Source: Verrucomicrobiota bacterium
Lineage (GTDB): Bacteria > Verrucomicrobiota > Verrucomicrobiia > Limisphaerales > UBA1319
DNA length: 64,000 nt
Direction: 5' to 3'
Assembly: GCA_022711435.1 (NCBI GenBank)
Contig: JAKLFB010000001.1
Location: 268,692 to 332,691 of the forward strand
Shown piece by piece: positions 1 to 8,318 of the stretch (position 1 is its first letter; every line of letters begins with the position of its first letter). The notes beneath the pieces were generated by a model. It did no database searches. It saw only the letters and a list, made by a program, of their open reading frames with translations, and had not been told where the DNA came from. The translations under genes and the position numbers were made by a program.

Positions 1-441
1 GCCGCGGGCCATTAGGCGGCTCTGCTGGAGAGCCTCGGAGCAGGCGATGCAGATCGTGAGGTCGAACTGGCTCTGGGCGCCCGTTTCGAACAGGAGCGGG
101 ATATCGACCACGGCGCCAGGAATCCCCTGGCGGCGAGCCTGCTCGATCTGGCCGATCCAGTTCTGGCGGATTCGCGGGTGGAGGATCGCCTCGAGGCGGC
201 GGCGAGCGGGCTCGTCCTCGAAGACGATCCGGGCGAGGGCGTCGCGGCGGAGCCGGCCGGCGCCGTCGATGATTTCGGGCCCGAAGGCGCCGCGGATCTC
301 GGCGAGGGCGGGCTGGCCGGGCTCGACGAGGTCGCGTGCGATGTGGTCGGTTTCGACGACCAGGAAGCCGCGGTGTCGAAACCAGTCGCCGGCGGTTGAC
401 TTGCCCATGCCGGGGCCGCCGGTCAGCCCGATGCGTTTCAT
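1..441 (-). CDS. coaE: Dephospho-CoA kinase, C-terminus cut by window edge
   Basis: CoaE phosphorylates dephospho-CoA, the last step of coenzyme A synthesis in the cytoplasm. Reading leftwards from the ATG at 441, the protein begins MKRIGLTGGPGMGKST, a P-loop (GxxxxGKS/T) at residues 8-16. It is followed by the CoaE-typical ETDHIARDLVEPGQ stretch and the LHPRI and DIPLLFE blocks of the family. About 147 residues are visible of a usual ~200; the 3' end lies left of the window. The next gene upstream (a pseudopilin) ends 25 bp away on the same strand, so the two may be co-transcribed. The family assignment is firm from the motifs; only completeness is unknown. Confidence 0.93.
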   Translation of the reverse strand, partial: MKRIGLTGGPGMGKSTAGDWFRHRGFLVVETDHIARDLVEPGQPALAEIRGAFGPEIIDGAGRLRRDALARIVFEDEPARRRLEAILHPRIRQNWIGQIEQARRQGIPGAVVDIPLLFETGAQSQFDLTICIACSEALQQSRLMARG

Positions 442-466
442 GGAGGCGTTCGAGCGCAGGGGGGGA

Positions 467-1348
467 TTAGAAGGATTGGCGCCGCCATCCGGGCGGCCAG
501 TTCACGGGCGTATCCGGGAGAATGGGGAGGGCGGCGGGGTCGTTGTAGCCGTTCCAGAGGCGGTTATTGACCGTGGCATCGGCGGGGCGCATGGGATCGA
601 CATGGCCGTCCATGAACGTGATATTGGCTCGGCCGGCGTGGCGGGAAGCAAGGTAAGAGGCGTATTCGTAGTAGGCCCAAGCCTCGGTCTGGTCGCGGCT
701 GCCGGCGGGCAGGAAGGCCGGATCGATCACGTAGCCGTGGTTGCCGATGCGAAGCACGTTCTCCTCGGGCGGGAGGGCGCTTGCGGCCGCGTTGGGCGGG
801 AGGACCTCGTGAGGCTGGTTGGTGCCGGTGCCCGCCGAGCAGCCGAATCCGATGGTCGATGTGGGCACATGGATGCTGGTGAGCTTGACCGGGAATCGCT
901 CGTATTCGCCGGAGAACATCACACGGGCGCTGCCGAGGAATTTGTAATTGTATCCGTAGGGGGCGTTGCGGCCGGGGAGCCAGTGGGGCACGGCGGGGTC
1001 GCGGATGACGTCGTAGCCGCTGGTGACCTCGGCGGCGAGGCGATTGAACCAGCGGATCCTGGTGCCGTCCGGGTAGACGATCTGGTGAGGCGGAAGCACC
1101 TGGTGGGTGTCCGAGTAGAGATGAAGGGCCAGGCCGAGCTGGCGCAAGTTGCTTCGGCACCGCATGTCGATCGCCCGTCCTTTGGCACTCGAAAGCGCCG
1201 GCAGCAGAAGCCCAGCCAGGATGGCGATAATGCCGATCACAACCAGAAGCTCGATCAGCGTGAATGCCCGGCCATGATGCGACACGGGCGGGCGGGCATG
1301 ACCGGCGCGGGCGCAAACGACATCCAGGATTTCGTGGGCTGATTTCAT
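467..1348 (-). CDS. Type II pseudopilin-like secreted protein (H-X9-DG family)
   Basis: About 293 residues from the ATG at 1348. This start puts a short positively charged leader before the prepilin signal [23 protein letters not shown], split by the prepilin peptidase after G, followed by one hydrophobic helix. The C-terminal part holds [15 protein letters not shown], an exact H-X9-DG motif. This architecture is typical of the greatly expanded pseudopilin-like families of Planctomycetes, Verrucomicrobia and Lentisphaerae. Its substrate or pilus role is unknown. The frame stays open further upstream to 1738 but that stretch is low-complexity Pro/Ser/Ala and would place the prepilin signal internally, so the shorter start is preferred. 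Confidence 0.88.
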   Translation of the reverse strand: MKSAHEILDVVCARAGHARPPVSHHGRAFTLIELLVVIGIIAILAGLLLPALSSAKGRAIDMRCRSNLRQLGLALHLYSDTHQVLPPHQIVYPDGTRIRWFNRLAAEVTSGYDVIRDPAVPHWLPGRNAPYGYNYKFLGSARVMFSGEYERFPVKLTSIHVPTSTIGFGCSAGTGTNQPHEVLPPNAAASALPPEENVLRIGNHGYVIDPAFLPAGSRDQTEAWAYYEYASYLASRHAGRANITFMDGHVDPMRPADATVNNRLWNGYNDPAALPILPDTPVNWPPGWRRQSF

Positions 1349-1409
1349 GGGATGGTTTGTTGTTCGGATCAGGCCAGTGAATCCAGCCGGCCGCGGCCGG
1401 ATTCGATTT

Positions 1410-1829
1410 CTACAGGGACGGGTAAAATCGCCAGAACAAGCGCCAAAAGGGCCGGATGCGGCGGGCGAGCCTCCAGACGACCATGGGTTTGGCGAGCCAC
1501 CGGGCAGCGAAGCGCCAGTGGCGGGCGAGGAGGAAGCCGGCGATGGGGGCGGCCCAGTAGATCCAAGGTCCGCAGGCGCCGAGGGCGCGCTGGCCGGAGC
1601 TGAGCCAGGTGGATGGGGTGCGGAGGAGGCGGATCGATTCGGCGGCCGCGGCACGCTGGCGCCGGCCTTCCTCGACGAGCTGAGCTTTTCGGGCGGCAAG
1701 GCGGCTGCCCTGGAAACCGGCAGGGAGCGCAGCGGCATGCGCGCCGATGTCGGCCATTGGATAGGCGGTTCTGCCTTCAGCGTCCGGCTGCAAGTGAAGG
1801 GGCGTCCCGTCCTGGGCTGGGGGATTCAT
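1410..1829 (-). CDS. Small basic membrane-associated protein, third gene of a YqjD/YqjE-type cassette
   Basis: 139 residues starting [11 protein letters not shown]. The start ATG at 1829 overlaps the stop of the upstream holin-like gene (ATGA), so translational coupling is likely. The middle contains [19 protein letters not shown], probably helical, and the C-terminus is rich in Trp and Arg with one moderately hydrophobic stretch ([19 protein letters not shown]), consistent with a membrane anchor. In enterobacteria the equivalent third gene is yqjK, also small and basic; I see positional rather than clear sequence similarity. Function unknown; a role in envelope stress is inferred only from the cassette. 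Confidence 0.7.
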   Translation of the reverse strand: MNPPAQDGTPLHLQPDAEGRTAYPMADIGAHAAALPAGFQGSRLAARKAQLVEEGRRQRAAAAESIRLLRTPSTWLSSGQRALGACGPWIYWAAPIAGFLLARHWRFAARWLAKPMVVWRLARRIRPFWRLFWRFYPSL

Positions 1830-2218
1830 GAAAAGGTAGGAGGCAGGGAGTGCCGGTCCTCCTTGATTTCGGCGATCGTGGTGGCCAGGAACGGGGGCCA
1901 TTGGGCCAGGCGGCGGCGCAGGGCGAGGGCGAGGGCGATCGCAACGGCGGCGTAGAAGAGGCCGAACCCGAGCAGGAGCCAGCGGCCGATCGAATCCCAG
2001 CAGAGAGCGGCCACGGCGGCGGTCAGCGTGGCGGCAGCGAGAATGCCGGTGAAGAACAGAAGGGCGCCGAGGAAAAGGGTCTTGAGGAGCCGGTGTCGCT
2101 CCTCGCTCAGTTCGATGGCGGCGAGCTCGAGGCGGTTTTGGAAGAGGCCGAGCAAGGCGCGGCCCAATCCCCGCAGGAGTCCGGGCGGTCCGGGCGCGCC
2201 GGGGGCGGGCGGTGTCAT
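1826..2218 (-). CDS. Phage-holin-superfamily / YqjE-like membrane protein
   Basis: 130 residues with two long hydrophobic segments (about 47-75, LFLGALLFFTGILAAATLTA, and 81-101, LLLGFGLFYAAVAIALALAL) and the N-terminal LFQNRLELAAIELSEERHRL that is typical of the YqjE/Phage_holin_3_6 group. It is an inner-membrane protein of unknown biochemical role. It lies 4 bp after the DUF883 gene and overlaps the next gene by 4 bp, so the three form one tight transcription unit. Despite the family name there is no sign of phage genes nearby. Confidence 0.8.
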   Translation of the reverse strand: MTPPAPGAPGPPGLLRGLGRALLGLFQNRLELAAIELSEERHRLLKTLFLGALLFFTGILAAATLTAAVAALCWDSIGRWLLLGFGLFYAAVAIALALALRRRLAQWPPFLATTIAEIKEDRHSLPPTFS

Positions 2219-2222
2219 GGGG

Positions 2223-2546
2223 TCATCGGCGGTTGACGAGCAAGCCGATCACCAGCCCGGCGCTGAAGGCGACGAACATGGATTGATAGGGGTGCTCGCG
2301 GATCATCTGGTCGGTGGCTTTAGCGCTGGCGCAGGCCTTTTCCTGGTAATCGTGGCACGTCTTTTTGAACTCATCGAGCGTGGTCGAGAGGCGGGCGCGA
2401 GCTTCCTTGGCCTTGTCGCCGACCTGGCCGGCGGTGGCTTTGATGAGCTCCTCTGTGTCGTGGGCCACGGCCTTCAGGTCCTGCATCAGCTTGTCCTTGG
2501 TGACGTCGTCCTCGCCGACTTTGAACGTCTCAAAATTTGTTTCCAT
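2223..2546 (-). CDS. DUF883 (YqjD/ElaB-like) membrane-anchored protein
   Basis: 107 residues. The body is a long charged amphipathic helix (KLMQDLKAVAHDTEELIKATAGQVG), followed by REHPYQSMFVAFSAGLVIGLL, a C-terminal membrane anchor with the REHPYQ entry motif of the DUF883 family. Characterised members (YqjD, ElaB) sit in the inner membrane and bind ribosomes in stationary phase; that role here is inferred. It is the first gene of the DUF883-YqjE-small protein cassette. The start ATG at 2546 is the only plausible one. Confidence 0.85.
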   Translation of the reverse strand: METNFETFKVGEDDVTKDKLMQDLKAVAHDTEELIKATAGQVGDKAKEARARLSTTLDEFKKTCHDYQEKACASAKATDQMIREHPYQSMFVAFSAGLVIGLLVNRR

Positions 2547-2646
2547 GGCGTATCCTCGTCGGTTGAGCGCGAAAGCCGCCCTCGATCAGCACGGCGGCTA
2601 CGAGGCTTACCTTTCCAACAGAACGTCGATTTGTCAAGGACAGGCT

Positions 2647-3330
2647 TTACGGGCGGGAGGCAGCCGGCTGGGGGAACCGAGCCTGGGACATGGCGATGTG
2701 GCGCAGGCGATGGACGGCGCGGCCCATCTGGCGCTGGCCGAACAGGGCGGTGCCGCAGACGAACGTGTCGGCCCCAGCCCGGGCGCACTCGGCGATGGTG
2801 CCGGGGCCGATGCCGCCGTCGACCTGGATGCGAAAGGCGCGGTGGCGGCGCAGGGAGGCCGCCTGCTGGATCTTGGGCGCGGTCTCGGCGATGAACGATT
2901 GCCCGCCAAAGCCGGGATTGACGGTCATGACCAGGAGGAGATCGAGCTGGTCCAGGAACGGCTCGATGGCGCTCACGGTGGTGGGCGGGTTGATGGCGAG
3001 GCCGACCTGGCAATGGAGGGATTTGATCTTCCAAAGGAGCTGGGGGACGCGGCTGCCGAGCTCGACATGGACGGTGATCGAGGTGGCCCCTGCGCGGGCG
3101 AACGGCTCGAGCAGGATCTCCGGCCGGGAGCACATCAAATGGACATCGAACGGTTTGCGGGTGAGGGGGCGGAGCCGCTGGACGATGTGGGGGCCGAACG
3201 TCAGGTTGGGGACGAAATGGCCGTCCATGATGTCCCAATGGAGCCAGTCGGCGCCGGCGCGGTCGGCGCGCCGGACCTCATCGCCGAGACGTTCAGGGCG
3301 GGCGGCGAGGAGGGAGGGGGCGATGATCAT
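2647..3330 (-). CDS. rpe: Ribulose-phosphate 3-epimerase
   Basis: 227 residues, usual length for the family. Rpe interconverts ribulose 5-phosphate and xylulose 5-phosphate in the pentose phosphate pathway. Visible signatures are IIAPSLLAA at the N-terminus, WLHWDIMDGHFVPN (metal-binding Asp and His), HLMC, MTVNPGFGGQ and the phosphate-binding VDGGI. The start at 3330 is fixed because MIIAPS is the conserved beginning of the TIM barrel; the upstream open frame is Pro/Arg junk. It follows ftsH by 22 bp and is probably co-transcribed with it. Another pentose phosphate enzyme, gnd, is encoded 10 kb away. Confidence 0.95.
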   Translation of the reverse strand: MIIAPSLLAARPERLGDEVRRADRAGADWLHWDIMDGHFVPNLTFGPHIVQRLRPLTRKPFDVHLMCSRPEILLEPFARAGATSITVHVELGSRVPQLLWKIKSLHCQVGLAINPPTTVSAIEPFLDQLDLLLVMTVNPGFGGQSFIAETAPKIQQAASLRRHRAFRIQVDGGIGPGTIAECARAGADTFVCGTALFGQRQMGRAVHRLRHIAMSQARFPQPAASRP

Positions 3331-3352
3331 GCGGGAGATGTACAGGTGATGT

Positions 3353-5362
3353 TCAGGCGGGGGCCGGCGCGGTTGCGCCAAGGCCGGGCTCGATCTTGGG
3401 CGGCACGGGTTGCGTGGAGGTGTCGGCAGCGGCGGAGGGAGGTGCAGCAGGGGTGGAGCGCGCATCCTGGAGCGGGGTCGGGGTGAACCGGCCGGTCCGG
3501 ACGATCTCCTCGACCTGGGCGCCATCGAGCGTTTCGAACTCGAGGAGGGCGTTGACGATCATCTCGAGCTGGGGCCGATGGGCGTCGATCATCTCGCGGG
3601 CGCGGCGGCAGGCGTCGTCGATGATGCGCTTGACCTCGGCATCGATCTCCTCGGCGGTCCGCTCGCTGTATTGCTTGGTGCGGACCATGTCGCGGCCGAG
3701 GAAGATATATTCGTTGTCCTCGCCGTATTGGACCATGCCGAGCTTATCGCTCATGCCGTAATGGCAGACCATGGCGCGGGCGAGCTGGGTGGCCTGCTGG
3801 ATGTCGCTGCTGGCGCCGGTGGAGACATCGCCGGAGTGGATCTCCTCGGCGATGCGTCCGGCCATGGTGATGGTGATCATGTCCATCATCTCCTTGCGCT
3901 GGCGGTTCCAGACCTCCTCTTTGGGGAGGGACATGGTCGAGCCGAGCGACTGGCCGCGAGGGATGATGGTGACCTTGTGGAGGGGGTGGGCGTGGAGGAG
4001 GAGGACGTTCAGGAGCGCATGGCCGGCCTCGTGCCACGCGGTGCGGCGCTTGTCCTCCTCGCTCATGGCGAGGCTGCGGCGCTCGCGTCCCCACCGGACC
4101 TTGATGCGGGCTTCCTCGAGCTCGGCCATGCCGATGGACTTCTTGTTCTGGCGGGCGGCCTGGAGGGCGGCCTCGTTGAGGAGGTTGGCCAGCTCGGCGC
4201 CGGAGTAGCCGGGCGTGGCGCGGGCGATCACGCCCAGGTCGAGCGCGGGGTCGAGCTTGACCTTGCGGGCATGGACCTTGAGGATGGCCTCGCGGCCGCG
4301 GACATCGGGGAGATTGACGACGATCTGGCGGTCGAACCGGCCGGGGCGCAGGAGGGCGGGATCGAGGACATCGGGCCGGTTAGTGGCGGCGATGATGATG
4401 ATGCCCTCCTGGGTGTCGAACCCGTCCATCTCCACGAGGAGCGCGTTGAGGGTTTGCTCGCGCTCGTCGTTGCCGCCGCCCAGGCCGTGGCCCCGGCTGC
4501 GGCCCACGGCGTCGATCTCGTCGATGAAGACTAGGCAAGGCGTGTTGCGCCGGGCCTGCTCGAACATGTCGCGAACGCGGCTGGCCCCGACGCCGACGAA
4601 CATCTCGACGAAATCGGATCCGCTGATGCTGAAGAAGGAGGCGTCGGCCTCGCCCGCGATGGCCTTGGCGAGGAGGGTTTTGCCGGTGCCGGGCGGGCCG
4701 ATCATGAGGATCCCCTTGGGGATCCGGCCGCCGAGCTTCTGGAACTTCTTGGGATCTTTGAGGAAATCGACCAGCTCGGACACCTCCTCGCGGGCTTCGT
4801 CGACGCCGGCGACGTCCTTGAACGTGACCTTGTTCCGCTCCTTGCTGAGGAGCCGTGCCTTGCTCTTGCCGAAGCTGAGCGCGCCTTTGCCAGCCATGCG
4901 GATCTGTCGGATGAGGAAGAAATAGACGAGGGCGGCCACCAGGAGGATGGGCGCGACGGTGTAGATGAAGCCCAGGAGCAAGGTGTTGGGCTGGTTGATC
5001 CGGAAGGCGCCGGTGCTGAGCACTTTCTCGAGCATCGAAGGGGTGAGGATGGTCTCGATCCGGAAGGGGATCGGGGAGGCGCCTGGGGCTGGAGCGCGGT
5101 ATTTGCCGGTGATCTCCTTGATATCGGAGGTCTGGGGGCTGACAGCAATCGCGCCTTCGATGACGAGGTTCGATTCGATCAGGCTGACAAATTCGGGGTA
5201 GGTGATGGCGCGCTGGCGGGGATCGGAGGTGCCGTCGCGGAGCCAGAGCATGAGGGGGATCAGGCCGATGACCGCCATCAGCAGCAGCCAGCCGCGCGGC
5301 GCCATGCGCTGGTCGCCGCCACGCCGCTCGGGCCCCCGATCGTTCTGGCTGTTATCCGGCAT
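3353..5362 (-). CDS. ftsH: ATP-dependent zinc metalloprotease FtsH
   Basis: 669 residues. FtsH is a membrane-bound AAA+ hexamer that degrades unstable and misfolded membrane and cytoplasmic proteins. In order: N-terminal membrane helix at about 24-41, periplasmic domain, second helix at about 128-152, AAA domain with Walker A GPPGTGKT, Walker [10 protein letters not shown] and the second region of homology [20 protein letters not shown], then the protease domain with the zinc motif HEAGH. The pore motif [11 protein letters not shown] is intact. The tail is a long Pro/Ala-rich extension. Genes on either side (a small membrane protein 27 bp upstream, rpe 22 bp downstream) are on the same strand and likely in one operon. 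Confidence 0.97.
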   Translation of the reverse strand: MPDNSQNDRGPERRGGDQRMAPRGWLLLMAVIGLIPLMLWLRDGTSDPRQRAITYPEFVSLIESNLVIEGAIAVSPQTSDIKEITGKYRAPAPGASPIPFRIETILTPSMLEKVLSTGAFRINQPNTLLLGFIYTVAPILLVAALVYFFLIRQIRMAGKGALSFGKSKARLLSKERNKVTFKDVAGVDEAREEVSELVDFLKDPKKFQKLGGRIPKGILMIGPPGTGKTLLAKAIAGEADASFFSISGSDFVEMFVGVGASRVRDMFEQARRNTPCLVFIDEIDAVGRSRGHGLGGGNDEREQTLNALLVEMDGFDTQEGIIIIAATNRPDVLDPALLRPGRFDRQIVVNLPDVRGREAILKVHARKVKLDPALDLGVIARATPGYSGAELANLLNEAALQAARQNKKSIGMAELEEARIKVRWGRERRSLAMSEEDKRRTAWHEAGHALLNVLLLHAHPLHKVTIIPRGQSLGSTMSLPKEEVWNRQRKEMMDMITITMAGRIAEEIHSGDVSTGASSDIQQATQLARAMVCHYGMSDKLGMVQYGEDNEYIFLGRDMVRTKQYSERTAEEIDAEVKRIIDDACRRAREMIDAHRPQLEMIVNALLEFETLDGAQVEEIVRTGRFTPTPLQDARSTPAAPPSAAADTSTQPVPPKIEPGLGATAPAPA

Positions 5363-5389
5363 GTTCGGATCTCACGATGGGCCAAGGTA

Positions 5390-5734
5390 TCATGGCCGGG
5401 AATGAAGTTCCATCGCCTTTTCGAGGGCGGCCTTGAGCTCGTACCGGTAGCGGGGGGTGACCACAAGGTTGCGGATCCAGCCGCGCCGGCGGACAATCAT
5501 CAGCCGCCGCCGAAGAGGCCGGTAGGTGTTCCACCACTGCTCGGCCCATCCCTCGTGGTGGGTGGTGATGTGATCGATGTCGCCAATGCGAATGCGGCGC
5601 AGGGGGATGCCCATCAGCGTGATCCGAAAATCCCGGGCTGTCACGCGGTAGTCGATGCGGGTCGGGAGCCAGAGAATGAAGACCACCGCCACCAGCATGG
5701 CAATGGCAACCAGGTATGGGCTAATCAATTCCAT
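5390..5734 (-). CDS. Small membrane protein with PH-like domain, unknown function
   Basis: 114 residues. One N-terminal membrane helix (YLVAIAMLVAVVFILWLP) is followed by DYRVTARDFRITLMGIPLRRIRIGDIDHI and a C-terminal LVVTPRYRYELKAALEKA segment. The alternation resembles the bacterial PH-like fold found in small membrane proteins, but this is a pattern judgement and not a firm family match. It lies 27 bp upstream of ftsH on the same strand, so it may be first in the ftsH-rpe operon. Function unknown. Confidence 0.65.
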   Translation of the reverse strand: MELISPYLVAIAMLVAVVFILWLPTRIDYRVTARDFRITLMGIPLRRIRIGDIDHITTHHEGWAEQWWNTYRPLRRRLMIVRRRGWIRNLVVTPRYRYELKAALEKAMELHSRP

Positions 5735-5829
5735 GAAATCCGATGACAGTCATGGGACGCCGGTCCTATCGCCGCCGGCTGCGGAAGGAGCCGGGCGGCG
5801 CCATGGACGTTGCGATGCCGGTGAGATGT

Positions 5830-6624
5830 TCAAGGGCGGTCCTCGAGGGCGAGTGTGGGGGTGGGTGTGTCCTGGCAGGTGACTTCGATATGGATATGGG
5901 TGGCGCCGATGCCGGCCAGCTTTTCCTGCATCACGCGGAGGGCCAGCTCGGGCCGGTTGCAGTCCCGGCTGAGGTGAGCCAGGTAGAGGTGCTGGAGGTC
6001 GGCGGACGCGATCTGGGAGGCGGCCTCGGCGGCGGTCTCATTGGATAGATGGCCGTGGCGGCTCAAGATCCGTTGTTTGGTGCTCCAGGGCCGCCGGAGG
6101 TCGTTCTGGAGGAGGACAACGTCGTGGTTGGCCTCGAGGATCAGGACGCGGGCGGAGCGGAGGCGTTCGAGGACGAGATGGGTGACATGGCCAAGGTCGG
6201 TGACGTAGCCGATGTTGCCGGCGGGTGTGCGGAGGAGGAAGCCGACCGGATCCTGCGCGTCATGAGGAACCGTGAAGGACTCGACGACAATATCGCCGAT
6301 CTCGAACGTGCTGCCGGTGGCAAAGACACGGCAGGGGAAGTCGGAATCGACCTGGCTGGCGATCGCCTCCCGGGTGAATCGGTTGGCGTAGATGGGGATT
6401 TGAAGGCGAGGGCAGAGGACGCCCAGTGCGCGGGTATGGTCCGTGTGCTCATGGGTGATGAGCAGGGCGTCGAGAGTCTCGGGAGAACGGCCCAACCCTT
6501 CGAGCCGGCGCCGGATCTGGCGGGCGCTGAATCCAGCGTCGATCAACAGCCGGGTCTGCGCGGTCTCCAGATACGCGCTGTTGCCGCATGACCCGCTGCC
6601 CAGGATGGTGAATTGGACCGGCAT
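5830..6624 (-). CDS. MBL-fold metallohydrolase, YycJ/WalJ-like
   Basis: 264 residues from ATG 6624 (a TTG at 6636 in frame is an alternative). The metallo-beta-lactamase signature THEHTDH gives metal ligands H58, H60, D62 and H63; further ligands are in VPHDAQDPVGF, GYVTDLGH and AHLSRDCN. The opening FTILGSGSCGNSAYLE is the hallmark of the YycJ/WalJ subgroup, implicated in some bacteria in coordinating cell wall and DNA replication. The enzyme is predicted cytosolic with a nuclease or phosphodiesterase-like activity; the exact substrate is not readable from sequence. It is transcribed away from rpoN, sharing a ~115-bp divergent intergenic region. Confidence 0.85.
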   Translation of the reverse strand: MPVQFTILGSGSCGNSAYLETAQTRLLIDAGFSARQIRRRLEGLGRSPETLDALLITHEHTDHTRALGVLCPRLQIPIYANRFTREAIASQVDSDFPCRVFATGSTFEIGDIVVESFTVPHDAQDPVGFLLRTPAGNIGYVTDLGHVTHLVLERLRSARVLILEANHDVVLLQNDLRRPWSTKQRILSRHGHLSNETAAEAASQIASADLQHLYLAHLSRDCNRPELALRVMQEKLAGIGATHIHIEVTCQDTPTPTLALEDRP

Positions 6625-6738
6625 TCCGGCCGACAAGGTAATGGCTGCAGCGGCGGAGCGGCAACGGTTTTCTTCAGTGAAGCATTTTGCGTGCCGGATT
6701 GGACTTGAGTTTCGATCTGATCAGGGGAAGATTGCGGC

Positions 6739-8241
6739 GTGAGTCAGGGCCTGTATTTAGCGCAGCGGATGGCGCTGTCGCAGGTGCTGGCGCCGCAACT
6801 GCAGCAGTCGCTGGCGCTGTTGCAGGCTCCTGTCCTGGAATTGAAGGCATTGGTGGAGCAGGAATTGCAGCAGAATCCGGTGTTGGAGGAGGTGCCGGCG
6901 GTCGAGCTGCAGCCGCCGGGAAACGATGGGGTCCCGGGAGAGGACGGGATGCCGGCGGGTGCGGACGGCGAGGCGCAGCCGGCGGAAAGCGCCGATGAGC
7001 CCGCCTATGACAAGAATGGCGACGGGACTGGGGACGATTTCCAGGCTGAATTCGAGCGATTGAGCCAGCTGGATCAGGAATGGAGGGATGCGGGAGACGG
7101 GGGAGGCATGCCGCTGCGCCAATCGGCGGAAGAGGACGAGAAGCGGCGGTACATGTTCGAATCCCTGGCGAGCAGCACCTCGTTGCAGGAGCAGCTGCTG
7201 CAGCAGCTCCGGCTGTCGGAATGGCCGGCGTCGGAATACGCCGTCGCCGAGGCTGTCATCGGCAACATCGACGAGAAGGGGTATCTGAGGGCTTCGGTCG
7301 ACGAGCTAGCGGTGTCGACGAACATCAGCGCGGACCGGATTCAGGCGGTGCTGGGGGTGGTGCAGGGGTTCGATCCGCCGGGCGTAGGGGCGCGGAATTT
7401 GCGGGAGTGTCTGATGCTGCAGCTCGAGCGGGCGGGCCGGCGGGACACGCTCGAGTATGCGCTGGTGGACCAGCATTTGGAGGCGCTGGGGCGGCGGCGC
7501 CTGCCGGAGATCGCGCGGGCGATGGGCTGCCCGGTCTCGGCGGTCCAGGCGGCGGCGGAGCGGATTGCGCGGCTCGAGCCCTTCCCGGGGCGCGAGATGC
7601 TGGATGAGGTCCAGCACTACGTGATGCCCGAGGTATTTGTCGAGAAGGTCGGGGATGAGTACGTCGTGACTGCCAACGACCATTATCTGCCGCATCTGAG
7701 AATCAGCAACACTTACAAGGATCTCATGGCCCAAACGGAGAGCTCCGCGGAGGTGCGGGGCTACATCCGCGAGCGGATCCGCGCCGGCAAGTTTCTGATC
7801 AAGAGCCTTCACCAGCGGCAGCAGACGATTTTGGGCATCGCGCGGGAGATTGTGAAGCGGCAGCGGGGTTTTTTCGAGCAGGGTGTGGGGCACCTGAAGC
7901 CGCTGACGATGCTGGCCGTGGCCGAGGCGGTCAGGGTGCACGAGACCACGGTGAGCCGGGCGGTGTCCGGGAAATACATGCAGACGCCCCGGGGCGTGTT
8001 CGAGATGAAGTATTTCTTCACATCGGGGATCCCGATGTCGGACGGCGCGATCGTATCCAATGCCAGCGTCAAGGATGCCGTAGCCGACCTGGTCCGCAAG
8101 GAGGATCCGTCGAGCCCGCTTTCGGACGACCAGATCGTGAAGTGTTTGTCCGAAAAAGGAATCAAGATCGCGCGCCGGACGATCGCCAAGTATCGGACGG
8201 AGCTGGACATCCTGCCCTCGCACTTGCGCAAGGTGTTTTGA
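6739..8241 (+). CDS. rpoN: RNA polymerase sigma-54 factor
   Basis: 500 residues. Sigma-54 directs RNA polymerase to -24/-12 promoters and needs an AAA+ activator. The start is a GTG at 6739 preceded by AGGGGAAG at 6723-6730, a strong ribosome-binding site. The N-terminus LAQRMALSQVLAPQLQQSLALLQ is the Gln/Leu-rich activator-responsive region I; an acidic linker (about 70-130) and the core-binding region follow. Near the C-terminus VHETTVSRAVSGKY is the helix-turn-helix and ARRTIAKYR at 478-486 is the RpoN box that reads the -24 element (consensus ARRTVAKYR). All functional parts are present. A DegP-like gene follows 77 bp downstream on the same strand. Confidence 0.97.
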   Translation: MSQGLYLAQRMALSQVLAPQLQQSLALLQAPVLELKALVEQELQQNPVLEEVPAVELQPPGNDGVPGEDGMPAGADGEAQPAESADEPAYDKNGDGTGDDFQAEFERLSQLDQEWRDAGDGGGMPLRQSAEEDEKRRYMFESLASSTSLQEQLLQQLRLSEWPASEYAVAEAVIGNIDEKGYLRASVDELAVSTNISADRIQAVLGVVQGFDPPGVGARNLRECLMLQLERAGRRDTLEYALVDQHLEALGRRRLPEIARAMGCPVSAVQAAAERIARLEPFPGREMLDEVQHYVMPEVFVEKVGDEYVVTANDHYLPHLRISNTYKDLMAQTESSAEVRGYIRERIRAGKFLIKSLHQRQQTILGIAREIVKRQRGFFEQGVGHLKPLTMLAVAEAVRVHETTVSRAVSGKYMQTPRGVFEMKYFFTSGIPMSDGAIVSNASVKDAVADLVRKEDPSSPLSDDQIVKCLSEKGIKIARRTIAKYRTELDILPSHLRKVF

Positions 8242-8318
8242 CGGGGAATGGCGGATGGATAGATTGGGTAGATCGAGAGCCGGTCGGCATGGCGGCCGCG
8301 GTTCGAAAGGATGCAAAC

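Noticed and set aside
47..1342. A 431-codon rightward open frame over the coaE and pseudopilin genes
   Set aside because: Composition is Gly/Val/Asp-rich shadow sequence; the opposite strand encodes two recognisable families.
3410..4534. A 374-codon rightward open frame inside ftsH
   Set aside because: Antisense of the FtsH AAA and protease domains, no family features.
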